The position numbers were made by a program, and so were the translations under genes. This document shows positions 25,082-34,296 of a stretch of DNA of 64,000 nucleotides, piece by piece. Every line of letters begins with the position of its first letter. Positions within the stretch are counted from its first letter, which is position 1. Source of the stretch: Paeniglutamicibacter sp. Y32M11 (GTDB taxonomy: Bacteria; Actinomycetota; Actinomycetes; Actinomycetales; Micrococcaceae); NCBI RefSeq assembly GCF_019285735.1, contig NZ_CP079107.1, positions 868,001 to 932,000 of the forward strand. Direction: 5' to 3'. The notes beneath the pieces are model-generated. The model was not told the DNA's origin. It saw only the letters and a program-made list of their open reading frames with translations, and did no database searches.

Positions 25082-25963
25082 GTGACTTCCGTAGAATCTT
25101 CCCCGCCGCCACTGCTCGGAGCGACCGAGATCCGCCGCCTCGCCGGTGAACTCGACGTCCGCCCCACCAAGACGCTGGGTCAAAACTTCGTCATTGACGG
25201 AAATACCATCCGCCGCATCGTGGCGACCGCCAAGCTTGATCCCACCGAAACCGTGCTCGAGGTCGGCCCCGGTTTGGGCTCACTGACCCTAGGTCTGCTC
25301 GACGCCGCTGCGCGCGTCGTCGCGGTGGAAATCGATCCAAAGCTGGCAGCCCGGTTGCCGCAGACGGTGACCGAGATGCGACCGGCCAAGGCCGAGAACC
25401 TTACGGTCATCCTCTCGGACGCGCTGAAGATTACCGAGCTTCCGCATGAACCCACGGCACTGGTCGCCAACCTGCCCTACAATGTTGCCGTCCCCGTGGT
25501 GCTGCACCTGCTTGAACACTTCCCCTCGCTACGCCATGGTCTGGTCATGGTGCAGGACGAGGTGGCGGACCGCATGGTCGCGGATCCGGGGAACAAAACC
25601 TACGGTGTTCCCTCGGTCAAGGGTGCCTGGTACGGCACCATGCGCAAGGCCGGCGTCATTGGCATGAACGTTTTCTGGCCAGCGCCCAAGATCCGTTCGG
25701 GTCTGGTCAGCTTCGAACGCGGGCCACGACCCGTGACCACCGCCAGCCGCAAGGAAGTTTTTGCGGTCATCGATTCGGCCTTCGCACAGCGTCGCAAGAC
25801 CTTGCGTGCGGCACTTGCCGGTTGGGCCGGATCCCCGACCCTGGCAGAGGAAGCCCTGAAGGCAGCGGGCGTTGACCCGCAGGCCCGCGGCGAAAAGCTC
25901 GGCATCAACGAGTTCATCGCCATCGCCGAAGCCAAGGTTGCCGTGGAGCCCGAAGGCAAATGA
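25082..25963 (+). CDS. rsmA: 16S rRNA (adenine1518/1519-N6)-dimethyltransferase
   Basis: RsmA/KsgA, 293 residues. It dimethylates two adjacent adenines in the 3' hairpin of 16S rRNA during ribosome assembly. Signatures: [18 protein letters not shown] at the N-terminus, the SAM-binding [30 protein letters not shown] and the catalytic motif [15 protein letters not shown]. The C-terminal ALAQR-like helix is [14 protein letters not shown]. The start is GTG 25082. It overlaps ispE by 4 bases. Confidence 0.97.
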   Translation: MTSVESSPPPLLGATEIRRLAGELDVRPTKTLGQNFVIDGNTIRRIVATAKLDPTETVLEVGPGLGSLTLGLLDAAARVVAVEIDPKLAARLPQTVTEMRPAKAENLTVILSDALKITELPHEPTALVANLPYNVAVPVVLHLLEHFPSLRHGLVMVQDEVADRMVADPGNKTYGVPSVKGAWYGTMRKAGVIGMNVFWPAPKIRSGLVSFERGPRPVTTASRKEVFAVIDSAFAQRRKTLRAALAGWAGSPTLAEEALKAAGVDPQARGEKLGINEFIAIAEAKVAVEPEGK

Positions 25964-26901
25964 CCCACACCGTCGTTGCCCGCGCACCGGGAAAGATCAA
26001 CTGCTACTTCAGGGTCGGCCCGCCTAGGGAAGACGGCTACCATTCGGTGGCCAGCCTCTACCTTGCCGTCTCGTTGTACGAGGACGTCGCGGCCACCGCC
26101 CGGAGTGACCAAGAGATCCAGGTATCCCTGCATCCTGACTCCACCGTCGTCTCGGAACCCGAATCCTTTCCGCTGGGTCCGGATAACCTCGTGGTTAAGG
26201 CGGCCATGGCGCTGCGCGAACACACCGGGCACTACGCAGGGGTAGATCTTTGCATCACCAAGCGCGTACCGATTGCCGGAGGCATGGGTGGGGGATCGGC
26301 TGACGCCGCTGCCACCCTCGTGGCCTGCAACGCGCTCTGGGGGACCGGACTGAACCGCGAGGAGTTGGCTCGTCTTGGTGCCCGGCTGGGCGCCGATGTC
26401 CCCTTCGCCCTACAGGGCGGTGCTGCCGTGGGTCTGGGCGTGGGTGATGAACTGGCCCCGCTGCTGCTGCGCACACGTACCGACTGGGTGCTGGTTCCTG
26501 CCTCCTATGGACTTTCCACGCCGCGGGTTTACGGCATGCTTGATCGGCTCCGCGCCCACGAGGATGTTCAAACGCCCACGGAAGTCGACCCGATGATGGT
26601 CGGCGCCCTGCTCGATGGTGACCTTGATGCCTTGGCACCGCTGCTGGCCAACGATATGACCCGGGCCGCACTGGCATTGGCACCGGAACTCGGTGTGGTT
26701 CGCGACTTGGGCGAGGCGGCCGGTGCGTTGCACGCGCTGGTCTCCGGATCGGGGCCCACGCTGGCGCTGCTGGCACGTAATGAGGCCCATGGAGCTCAGA
26801 TCATCAACCAACTTTCCGACGAAGCGGGCGTAGCAACACTGCAGGTTCATGGCCCGGTTTCCGGCGCTATCATCCTGCCTGCACACCCCGAATCCCTCTA
26901 A
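25960..26901 (+). CDS. ispE: 4-diphosphocytidyl-2-C-methyl-D-erythritol kinase
   Basis: IspE, 313 residues, a GHMP kinase of the non-mevalonate isoprenoid pathway. The N-terminus is [20 protein letters not shown], with the substrate-binding DGYHSV following. The ATP loop is [19 protein letters not shown] (around residue 110), and the third GHMP motif is [14 protein letters not shown] near residue 270. ATG 25960 overlaps the rsmA stop, so the pair is translationally coupled. Confidence 0.96.
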   Translation: MTHTVVARAPGKINCYFRVGPPREDGYHSVASLYLAVSLYEDVAATARSDQEIQVSLHPDSTVVSEPESFPLGPDNLVVKAAMALREHTGHYAGVDLCITKRVPIAGGMGGGSADAAATLVACNALWGTGLNREELARLGARLGADVPFALQGGAAVGLGVGDELAPLLLRTRTDWVLVPASYGLSTPRVYGMLDRLRAHEDVQTPTEVDPMMVGALLDGDLDALAPLLANDMTRAALALAPELGVVRDLGEAAGALHALVSGSGPTLALLARNEAHGAQIINQLSDEAGVATLQVHGPVSGAIILPAHPESL

Positions 26902-26917
26902 CAAGGAGCACCCCACC

Positions 26918-28726
26918 GTGGCCCATCTGCTCGGCGCCGAAAATGTTTCCATGTCCTTCGGTACGCGTACCGTTTTGGACAAGCTCTCACTGGGCCTGGA
27001 AGACGGGGACCGCATCGGCATGGTCGGGCGCAACGGCGACGGTAAATCCACGCTCATGCGTCTGCTGGCTGGCCGCATGAGCCCGGATGAGGGCCGGGTG
27101 ACCAAGCGCGGAGACGTGCGCGTGGCCTACCTGGACCAGACCGACGTGCTCGACGGAGCGCTCAGCGTCGGTGAAGCCATCGTGGGGGAGGCCGCCGACC
27201 ACGAGTGGGCCTCCAATCCGCTGGTGCGCGAGGTCATGGGCGGGCTGGTCGGCGAGGTTGATTGGCACGCTGAGGTCAACTCGCTCTCCGGTGGTCAGAA
27301 GCGTCGTGTCGCGTTGGCCAAGCTGCTCATCGGTGAACATGAAGTGATCATGCTTGACGAGCCGACCAACCACCTGGACGTTGAGGGTGTCGCTTGGCTG
27401 GCCAAACACCTCAAAAACCGGTGGCGTGCCAACTCCAATAGTCTTCTGGTTGTCACCCACGACCGTTGGTTCTTGGACGAAATTTGCACACGGACCTGGG
27501 AAGTTCACGACGGTATCGTTGACCCGTTTGATGGTGGCTACGCCGCCTACGTGCTGGCTCGTGCCGAGCGCGACCGCACCGCCTCGGTGGTGGAGAGCAA
27601 ACGCCAGCAATTGGTGAAGAAGGAACTGGCCTGGCTGCGCCGCGGTGCCCCCGCCCGCACCGCCAAGCCCAAGTTCCGCATCGAGGCAGCCAACACGCTC
27701 ATTGCCGACGTGCCAGCAGCCCGCGACACCGTGGAACTGAACAAGATGGCCACCGCGCGTTTGGGCAAGGACGTGCTCGATCTGGAACACGTCTCGTTGG
27801 ACTTCGGCACCGGCAAACCAATCTTCAACAACATCACCTTCCGTCTGGCACCCGGTGAACGAGTGGGCATTGTGGGTGTTAACGGCGCCGGAAAGTCGAC
27901 GCTCCTGCGCCTACTGAACGGCGAAATCGAACCCACCTCCGGTGTCATGAAGCGTGGCAAGACCGTCAAAACTGCCATCTTGACCCAGGAGGTCAAGGAA
28001 CTCGACGAGGTCAAGGACATGCGCCTGATCGAGGTCATCAAGTCCGAGCGGATGTCCTTCGAGGTTGGCGGCAAGGAAATATCGGCCGGGCAGCTCGCCG
28101 AACAACTGGGCTTTGGCACCGACAAACAGTGGACCACGGTGAAGGAACTCTCCGGTGGTGAGCGCCGCCGCCTGCAGCTGTTGCGCCTGCTCATCGGCGA
28201 ACCCAATGTGCTCATGCTTGATGAGCCGACCAATGACCTGGACACCGATACTCTCGCGGCCATTGAGGACATGCTCGATGGCTGGCCCGGCACGCTTGTA
28301 GTCGTCAGCCACGACCGTTACCTGCTCGAACGCGTCACCGATCACCAGATTGCCTTATTGGGCGATGGAAAGCTGCGCGGGTTGCCCGGCGGCGTTGACC
28401 AGTACCTAGAGCTACGGGCTGGTGCACAGAGCAGTGGCAATACCGGCGCGCCGACCGACAAATCGGGTTCCAGCACCGATGCTGTGGCTTCGGGGCCCAG
28501 CGAAGCAGAGAAGCGTGAGGCTCGAAAAGAGATGAATCGTCTCGAGCGTCAAATGGGCAAGCTTGAAACGCTGATCAAGAAGCTTCACGCCGAGATGGCG
28601 GTGGCCTCCGAATCCATGAAGTTTGACCAGGTCTCCACGCTCAACGCCACCTTGCGGGGTGTTGAGGCCGAAAAAGAGGAGTTGGAGATGGTCTGGCTTG
28701 AAGCCGCGGAGACTCTGGGTGAGTAA
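26918..28726 (+). CDS. ABC-F family ATP-binding protein
   Basis: A 602-residue protein with two ABC domains and no membrane helices. Domain 1: Walker A GRNGDGKSTLMRLLAG (K near residue 45), signature LSGGQKRRVALAKLL, Walker B VIMLDEPTNHLDVEGV. Domain 2: Walker A GVNGAGKSTLLRLLNG, signature LSGGERRRLQLLRLL, Walker B VLMLDEPTNDLDTD. A linker of charged residues joins them, and the C-terminus is a coiled coil rich in Lys/Glu. ABC-F proteins act on ribosomes; this one resembles the Uup branch. The first GxGKS-type loop reads NGDGKS instead of NGxGKS with small residues, still functional. GTG 26918 has AAGGAG upstream. Confidence 0.92.
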   Translation: MAHLLGAENVSMSFGTRTVLDKLSLGLEDGDRIGMVGRNGDGKSTLMRLLAGRMSPDEGRVTKRGDVRVAYLDQTDVLDGALSVGEAIVGEAADHEWASNPLVREVMGGLVGEVDWHAEVNSLSGGQKRRVALAKLLIGEHEVIMLDEPTNHLDVEGVAWLAKHLKNRWRANSNSLLVVTHDRWFLDEICTRTWEVHDGIVDPFDGGYAAYVLARAERDRTASVVESKRQQLVKKELAWLRRGAPARTAKPKFRIEAANTLIADVPAARDTVELNKMATARLGKDVLDLEHVSLDFGTGKPIFNNITFRLAPGERVGIVGVNGAGKSTLLRLLNGEIEPTSGVMKRGKTVKTAILTQEVKELDEVKDMRLIEVIKSERMSFEVGGKEISAGQLAEQLGFGTDKQWTTVKELSGGERRRLQLLRLLIGEPNVLMLDEPTNDLDTDTLAAIEDMLDGWPGTLVVVSHDRYLLERVTDHQIALLGDGKLRGLPGGVDQYLELRAGAQSSGNTGAPTDKSGSSTDAVASGPSEAEKREARKEMNRLERQMGKLETLIKKLHAEMAVASESMKFDQVSTLNATLRGVEAEKEELEMVWLEAAETLGE

Positions 28727-28754
28727 GAATCGCTAAACGGTGTATTTATTACCC

Positions 28755-28783
28755 TTGACATCCTCAAGGCAGACTGCTTGTAT
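28755..28783 (+). promoter_or_regulatory. Probable promoter of the regulator/exopolysaccharide run
   Basis: A perfect TTGACA (28755-28760) is followed after 17 bases by TTGTAT (28778-28783). It lies about 200 bases ahead of the first LuxR gene, within the 258-base gap after the ABC-F gene. The -10 is poor, which fits an activated promoter. Confidence 0.45.
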
Positions 28784-28984
28784 GTGATTGTGATCATATC
28801 CATTTGGGGTGGGTTGGTCATGGCAAGAACGTGTCGTTGGGAACTCGGTGATTGAATCAATGCAGTGCTTCGTATGTCACGATACGGAGGCAATCCGTCC
28901 AAGGATTCTGACAATGCGTTAGTCGAAACTTCGGCCATCCGTGGGGGTGGTATCACGGAGTAAATGCATTGCTGGGGGCACCGC

Positions 28985-31279
28985 ATGAACGTCATTATTG
29001 GTTTTTCTGCATCGTCTTATGACTATGTTCGGGGGGAATCGGACACTTTTTCGGCTGCTGTTAGCGGCGTCGTGTCCTCACTGCGGGCAAACCGCGGAGT
29101 TGTGCTCCGAGGTTGTGCTGGTGCCGGACACACGGAGGTCATCCAATCCGCATTGGAATCCCTCGGCTGGTCAACCGTGATGAACGTGGTTGGCACCGGA
29201 TATGCAAAAAATATCCGCTGGGGAGCATTGATGTTTCTGCTCTCGAAATTTGGTCTAAACCCTGAATCTTCGGTTTCGCACGTTTGTAGTGCCCTGAACG
29301 AATGGATTGAACAGGAATCAGCCAGTGGTTCTCGCGTAATTCAAGTCTTGCGTCCCGATCTTCTCGATCCATACTCGCGCACGGCTATCATGCGTTTAGC
29401 CAGTCGAGGTGGAGCTCGTGTTGTTGTCTTATGTGAAAACAACCACCCACTTGATCCTGAAACCTCAAGTCAACTGGCAAACGGCACGTACGCTTCGGTC
29501 GACCTCAGCCCCGTCGGACTTGCCGAAACGGGGAAAACTCTTCAACGGTGGCTGAACGCAAAAGTATCCCCGGCCGCGGTCTTACTGCTTTGGGAACGGT
29601 CCCATGGCGCTCTGGGCAAGCTTCATCAGGCGATGATATTGATGCAGCAATCAGGGTCCCTTATCGAACACCAGGGGGTCTTTGTGATTGCGCCCGTGCT
29701 TCAGGGCGTCGCAGAATCGGCCGTCAAGGACACCGTGAGTTCGAGTTTGGAGTGGTCGAGCGTTGAAAAGGGTTCAAGCTTAGATTCGCTGCATTCAGTT
29801 GCTCCCAGAAACCCAAGTGATGTTGCCCGGTTTATCACACAGGTCCACAAGATCGAACTTCCTCTCGAGCGCGCCATCATTCGACAGCGTCTTCAACTGA
29901 GTATCAAAAGCCTGATGGGAAATGGCGCAGAGATTAGCAAACACGATGCGGAATCGTGGCTGCTGGGGCAACTGGAAATCCTGTCTATTGGTCTGGCTCT
30001 CGAAGATGGGTTGCTCACCGAAGCAAGAAATTCTTGCAGTATTCTTTGTGCCGGTTCGTCCACTCTAGAAAATGGTCCATGGATCAACGACGTGGAGTGG
30101 CTGGAGGCAACCTCGTTAGTAGCTCAGGTGGCTGCTTTCAGCAACGATGAAGAACTTTTTTCCGTGCTGGCCTCGGCCATTGAAAGGCGGTACGAACGCC
30201 TCGAAGGTGCGATCCTCGGCGGGGTAAAAAGTCCCAGCCATGATAGGTTGCGAAGATTTGATCGCGCCATGCTCAACGCCCACTTTGCACGCGGAGATTG
30301 GCAACGCGCTCAGGTAGTGGCATTGCGGATGGTGGATGCGCCGTACGCGGATACACGTTCGTTGGAAGAGGCCCATTTCATGTTGGCTGTGATGGCCACC
30401 AACGCCGGCGCGTGGGACATCGCACGGGAGTTGATCGAGCCGATTCTCATACAGTCGACATATCTTGAAACTCCCTTGCGTGCCTCGGCCCAAGCGCTCC
30501 TCGCCTACGTCTCTGCCCAACTTGGTGACATGCTCAAAAGCGAAGGGCTTTGCATGGCGGCGAATGGTGGCGGACTACCGGCACCATCGGGCGCGGAGAT
30601 GATTCGAAACTACTACTTACTGCTGACCGTTAATTTGTTGGGCAGCAGTGGTGCCCAGACAGACGTTTCGCAGATTGAAGAGCAATTGAAGTTGTTCTCC
30701 GCCATACCAGCCTTCAGCGGAAGGGTCGCTTTGGCGCTGCAATTGACGCAGCAAAAGTACGTTGCGGATGTGGCGCCAGATGAGGATGGGAATGGTAAAT
30801 CGGCCTTGACCGTGGCCTTGGACGATCTAACGGTGGCGCTGAAAGGTGAGGATGAAACCGATATAGTCGAGGCGTTGCTCTCCGTTGCTGTGGGCGGAAT
30901 GGCACATGTTGTCCGATGCAGAAGCAACGCCGTGGTTGCTCGGTTGGGGCAACGCTCTAAACGGATTCTCTCCGGGAAGATGCAAAGGCTGTCCCGGGAA
31001 CAACTCTCCTTGGGCCTCGATTCAACGGCACCAGAACGCTTCGAGGGGCGCCATGACTACTGGGCGGCAGCACTTACGCACAAGGAGAATCGGGTCCTTG
31101 ATTTAGTTGCCAAGGGGCTGTCAAACGCTCAAGTTGCGTCACTTGAAGGTGTATCGGTACGAACCGTGGAGGGGCATCTCTACCAAATTTACTCGAAGCT
31201 GAGCCTCCACGGTCGGGCCGACCTCAAGACCATGGTCGGAGCCGTAGAACCTAGAGTCCCAGTTCTGGTGAACTCATGA
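28985..31279 (+). CDS. Large LuxR-type regulator with degenerate P-loop
   Basis: About 764 residues. The N-terminal P-loop position reads VLRGCAGAGHTEVI (around residues 38-50): the Walker A lysine is replaced by histidine. The region expected to hold Walker B (SRVIQVLRPDLLDP) lacks the acidic pair. A helical middle follows, and the C-terminus is a LuxR HTH: ENRVLDLVAKGLSNAQVA and VRTVEGHLYQIYSKL. This is the LAL/MalT-like architecture. The start is ATG 28985 (GGGGG upstream) or ATG 28964 (GGAG upstream). Its stop overlaps the next regulator's start by 4 bases. Its position at the head of the exopolysaccharide run suggests it controls that locus. Confidence 0.85.
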   Translation: MNVIIGFSASSYDYVRGESDTFSAAVSGVVSSLRANRGVVLRGCAGAGHTEVIQSALESLGWSTVMNVVGTGYAKNIRWGALMFLLSKFGLNPESSVSHVCSALNEWIEQESASGSRVIQVLRPDLLDPYSRTAIMRLASRGGARVVVLCENNHPLDPETSSQLANGTYASVDLSPVGLAETGKTLQRWLNAKVSPAAVLLLWERSHGALGKLHQAMILMQQSGSLIEHQGVFVIAPVLQGVAESAVKDTVSSSLEWSSVEKGSSLDSLHSVAPRNPSDVARFITQVHKIELPLERAIIRQRLQLSIKSLMGNGAEISKHDAESWLLGQLEILSIGLALEDGLLTEARNSCSILCAGSSTLENGPWINDVEWLEATSLVAQVAAFSNDEELFSVLASAIERRYERLEGAILGGVKSPSHDRLRRFDRAMLNAHFARGDWQRAQVVALRMVDAPYADTRSLEEAHFMLAVMATNAGAWDIARELIEPILIQSTYLETPLRASAQALLAYVSAQLGDMLKSEGLCMAANGGGLPAPSGAEMIRNYYLLLTVNLLGSSGAQTDVSQIEEQLKLFSAIPAFSGRVALALQLTQQKYVADVAPDEDGNGKSALTVALDDLTVALKGEDETDIVEALLSVAVGGMAHVVRCRSNAVVARLGQRSKRILSGKMQRLSREQLSLGLDSTAPERFEGRHDYWAAALTHKENRVLDLVAKGLSNAQVASLEGVSVRTVEGHLYQIYSKLSLHGRADLKTMVGAVEPRVPVLVNS

Positions 31280-33678
31280 ACGGCCACGTGCAAGCACCTG
31301 GGACAGTGGATCCGTCACTGTTGATTTTGCTTCAAGACTCCACAAAAGCGGGCATCTTTATCGTCGGGGGACCTGGCTCCGGGAAGTCCTATGTGATTGG
31401 CCATCTGGCGCGATCGTTGGGTGTGGATCACGCTGTCGTGCTCATTCGCTCCGTGGCAGATGCATCGGATGAAGCATACACAGCTTTTGTGCCTTTGCTC
31501 GGTCATTCCGTAGTTGAGGCTGAAGTGTTTGACGTGGTGCAAAATTTTCAGCAATATTTGGAAAGCATCAAGCCGCCGCGTAGTTCTACGGGGCTCATAC
31601 CCCGACCAGTCGTCATCGTTGAGGAGTCCCAGCAGCTCGATGAAGCAAGTTGTTTCGTCCTCCATCAGATTGCTCTTGCTGGACAGGCAACTTTGGTCTT
31701 GACTTTGACGGCGGGAGTGAAATCTCGCCCAGGCGTGGAGTCTTTGTTTGATTCCGGGCTATTCGGAATCAAAAAACTCGCGCCCAAGAATGTCGATGAG
31801 ATGGTTTCCGTCGCCAAGGAAGTTCTCGACGGAGCTGCCACGGAAATTACGTTTGATATGCTCACGCGGCTCTCCGGTGGGATCCCCGCGTTGAGTGTCG
31901 CCTATCTGAATGATCAAGTCCGCAACCATTCACTCGCACGCCACGGAAATGTGTGGGCGCTGGGTCCCACAAACATCAGTGCGGGTGGTGAAGTTGAGCA
32001 ATGGACCGTCGGAATGTTGGAACGCTTCAGGCCGGAGGAGAAGGAAGCGTTGAGGTTCCTGGCTCGTCACGGTACTTGCCTAATAGCCGACGTGGAAGAA
32101 AGTTGCGGAGCTTCGGTGACCCGCCTCATTGACTCGGGATTGGTCGCCAATCGCGAGGGATTCCTCCATCTCAGCTCGGAGCTGTTGAGATATTCCCTGT
32201 CTTCGCAACTGTCGTTGGTCGGTAAGTCATCGGGCCCAGATGCTGAAGATTTCGCAGACAATGGGTCAAAGCGTGATGATGAGGTTCACCCTTGGGAAGT
32301 CGATTCGGAAACAGGGCTTCGGGTTCTAGGTGCGCTTGCCAAACAAGGGGAGCACCTCCGCGTCAGGGCATGGACGGAGTACCTAATCTCGTCAGCTGAG
32401 AGACCAGAAATTGCCGAGGCCGCCTTACTTTATGCCGCTAATGCCCTAGTGGAGGACGGCAGCAGTGGGGAGTTCTTAGCCCAAGAAATAGCGCGTATCA
32501 CGGCTAGAGAATTGGACACCCTGGGTTCGTCTTTGCCACTTGTTCAAGCTTGGCAGAGGTACAAATCTGGAGATTTGGTGAAAGACGTTCTCATCATCTT
32601 GAATGCGGCGGGAGATCCAGTTCCGGGCGAGCACGAAAAACTCAGAGAACGTCTACATACGGAGCTTGCTGCAACAAGCACAGGCTGTGAACCCCTATAC
32701 CAGTCGCCCCGATGGCAAGTTATCCAAGCGGTTTCTCGGGCATTGGCTGGACATGAAGCTGAGGTGCGTCGCGCTGTGGCCGCTTGCCTGTCGGAGATGG
32801 ACCTTACGCAGCCTGTCGTGGCAGCGGAACTTGATTTGGTGATTGGTCTGTTGAACTTGCGATCTGGTCGTCTCTCTGACGCGAAAATTGCCTTCAACTC
32901 AGTGATGGCAAGGAAGAGAGTTCGGGAGTCTGGCATCCAATTAGTTGCAGAGTCAATTAGTCGATGGATCGACTGCCAAAACGATGAATTTGGCTCGAAG
33001 AATGAGTCAGCGACCGGGCCCGACCGCGGTTTTCTGACCTCATTGGCTTCGCTCTATGCGTTGGCGGCGGACAGTTACCAAGATCCTTCGGCATCAAGCC
33101 GTGTCGAACTTCGGCATCTTGCCACCCGGCACCAAGGGCTCGGTGAATATGTGCTTGCCGCCGAGGCCTCGGTTCTCCTGTTGCGTCTTGAGGAAAACCT
33201 AGGAGTGAAGGGAATCGATTGGCCCGACGGTCCTTGGTACTCAGCTGCTGACGTCGTCAGCCGGGAATGGAATAGCACATTCGTTAAGGCGCTGACCGAA
33301 GCGGGCGACAATGCAGCCAGACTCGGTCAAATTGAGTGGACCATTTACGCTCTCGCGAGAGCAGTTCGCCACCCCGACATGGTGGATCAGCCACGGTCCA
33401 AGGGGCGTGTAGTACGAAGATTGATGGCACTCCGGGACCTTCTCGGCCCTCAGCTTTTGCCCGAAATCAAAGAAGCGATTGATTTGGGGAGATTAACGGA
33501 ACGCGAACAAGAAATCGCCGCTCTGGTTGCCGAAGGAATAAGCAATCAGGAAATCGCCCGCAAGCTGACGCTCTCACGGCGAACTGTGGAGGGACACCTC
33601 TATCGCATTTATTCGAAGCTTGGAATCGACGATCGAAGCCAACTTGAGAATTTCAATGAGGGAGTACGAGAAATATGA
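31276..33678 (+). CDS. Large LuxR-type regulator with intact P-loop
   Basis: An 800-residue paralogue of the preceding regulator. Walker A is intact: FIVGGPGSGKSYVIGHL (lysine near residue 38). Walker B is PVVIVEESQQLDEAS near residue 114. The middle is helical and TPR-like. The C-terminal HTH (EREQEIAALVAEGISNQEIA, RRTVEGHLYRIYSKLGI) is almost identical in its recognition helix to that of the upstream protein, so both probably bind the same DNA. ATG 31276 overlaps the upstream stop, and its own stop overlaps the cytidylyltransferase start, an unusually tight coupling of regulators to a biosynthetic gene. Confidence 0.88.
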   Translation: MNGHVQAPGTVDPSLLILLQDSTKAGIFIVGGPGSGKSYVIGHLARSLGVDHAVVLIRSVADASDEAYTAFVPLLGHSVVEAEVFDVVQNFQQYLESIKPPRSSTGLIPRPVVIVEESQQLDEASCFVLHQIALAGQATLVLTLTAGVKSRPGVESLFDSGLFGIKKLAPKNVDEMVSVAKEVLDGAATEITFDMLTRLSGGIPALSVAYLNDQVRNHSLARHGNVWALGPTNISAGGEVEQWTVGMLERFRPEEKEALRFLARHGTCLIADVEESCGASVTRLIDSGLVANREGFLHLSSELLRYSLSSQLSLVGKSSGPDAEDFADNGSKRDDEVHPWEVDSETGLRVLGALAKQGEHLRVRAWTEYLISSAERPEIAEAALLYAANALVEDGSSGEFLAQEIARITARELDTLGSSLPLVQAWQRYKSGDLVKDVLIILNAAGDPVPGEHEKLRERLHTELAATSTGCEPLYQSPRWQVIQAVSRALAGHEAEVRRAVAACLSEMDLTQPVVAAELDLVIGLLNLRSGRLSDAKIAFNSVMARKRVRESGIQLVAESISRWIDCQNDEFGSKNESATGPDRGFLTSLASLYALAADSYQDPSASSRVELRHLATRHQGLGEYVLAAEASVLLLRLEENLGVKGIDWPDGPWYSAADVVSREWNSTFVKALTEAGDNAARLGQIEWTIYALARAVRHPDMVDQPRSKGRVVRRLMALRDLLGPQLLPEIKEAIDLGRLTEREQEIAALVAEGISNQEIARKLTLSRRTVEGHLYRIYSKLGIDDRSQLENFNEGVREI

Positions 33679-34115
33679 TTCGCATAGGATATGCGGCGGG
33701 AGCTTTTGACCTTTTCCACGTCGGTCATCTCAATATTTTACGTATGGCCAAGAGCAGATGTGATTTCCTCATTGCTGGCGTGGTCTCCGACGAAATTTGC
33801 GAAGCGACGAAGGGTAAGCGGCCGATTGTGCCGCTCGAGGAACGGCTGGAAATTGTATCCAGCATTGAATTTGTTGATTCGGCCATCGCTGATATGTGGC
33901 CCGATCGCCTGGATACCTGGCGTGAGGTGGGTTTCAATGTCTTCTTCAAAGGTGATGACTGGTATGGCACTGCTCGTGGTCTTGAACTAGAGCGGCGATT
34001 CGCGGAGGTAGGAGTGGCCGTCGAATATTTCCCCTACACCGTTCACACGTCATCAACCGGATTGAGAAGTGCCCTAGATGCGCTATCGGCTACGTCTCGA
34101 CCATTGGGGACTTAG
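33675..34115 (+). CDS. Cytidylyltransferase family protein (TagD-like)
   Basis: A 146-residue nucleotidyltransferase. The N-terminal GAFDLFHVGHLNILRMAKS carries the HxGH signature (VGH) and the ISSTGLR-like motif appears as HTSSTGLRSAL near residue 125. Size and motifs match glycerol-3-phosphate cytidylyltransferase, which activates an alcohol phosphate as a CDP derivative. ATG 33675 overlaps the stop of the second LuxR regulator. The CDP-alcohol phosphotransferase at 40948-41721 is the natural consumer of its product. The alcohol (glycerol, ribitol or other) cannot be told. Confidence 0.82.
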   Translation: MIRIGYAAGAFDLFHVGHLNILRMAKSRCDFLIAGVVSDEICEATKGKRPIVPLEERLEIVSSIEFVDSAIADMWPDRLDTWREVGFNVFFKGDDWYGTARGLELERRFAEVGVAVEYFPYTVHTSSTGLRSALDALSATSRPLGT

Positions 34116-34296
34116 AGCCGGAAATTTAAATTCATAAACATATTAGTACTTGACTATTTTATTAATCAAAAACAAATGCAAGTTACGCGATTTGTAGGAA
34201 CGGTTCGAATCTTTGGCCATTCAGGGTATTTGCTACCCGATAAAGCGAATGCACGTAGATACATATTGATCCTCGAACAGAGCGAAGGAGAGCACC

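Noticed and set aside
26987-27790. A 267-residue open frame on the - strand within the ABC-F gene
   Set aside because: Antisense to both ABC domains; no ribosome site or protein features.
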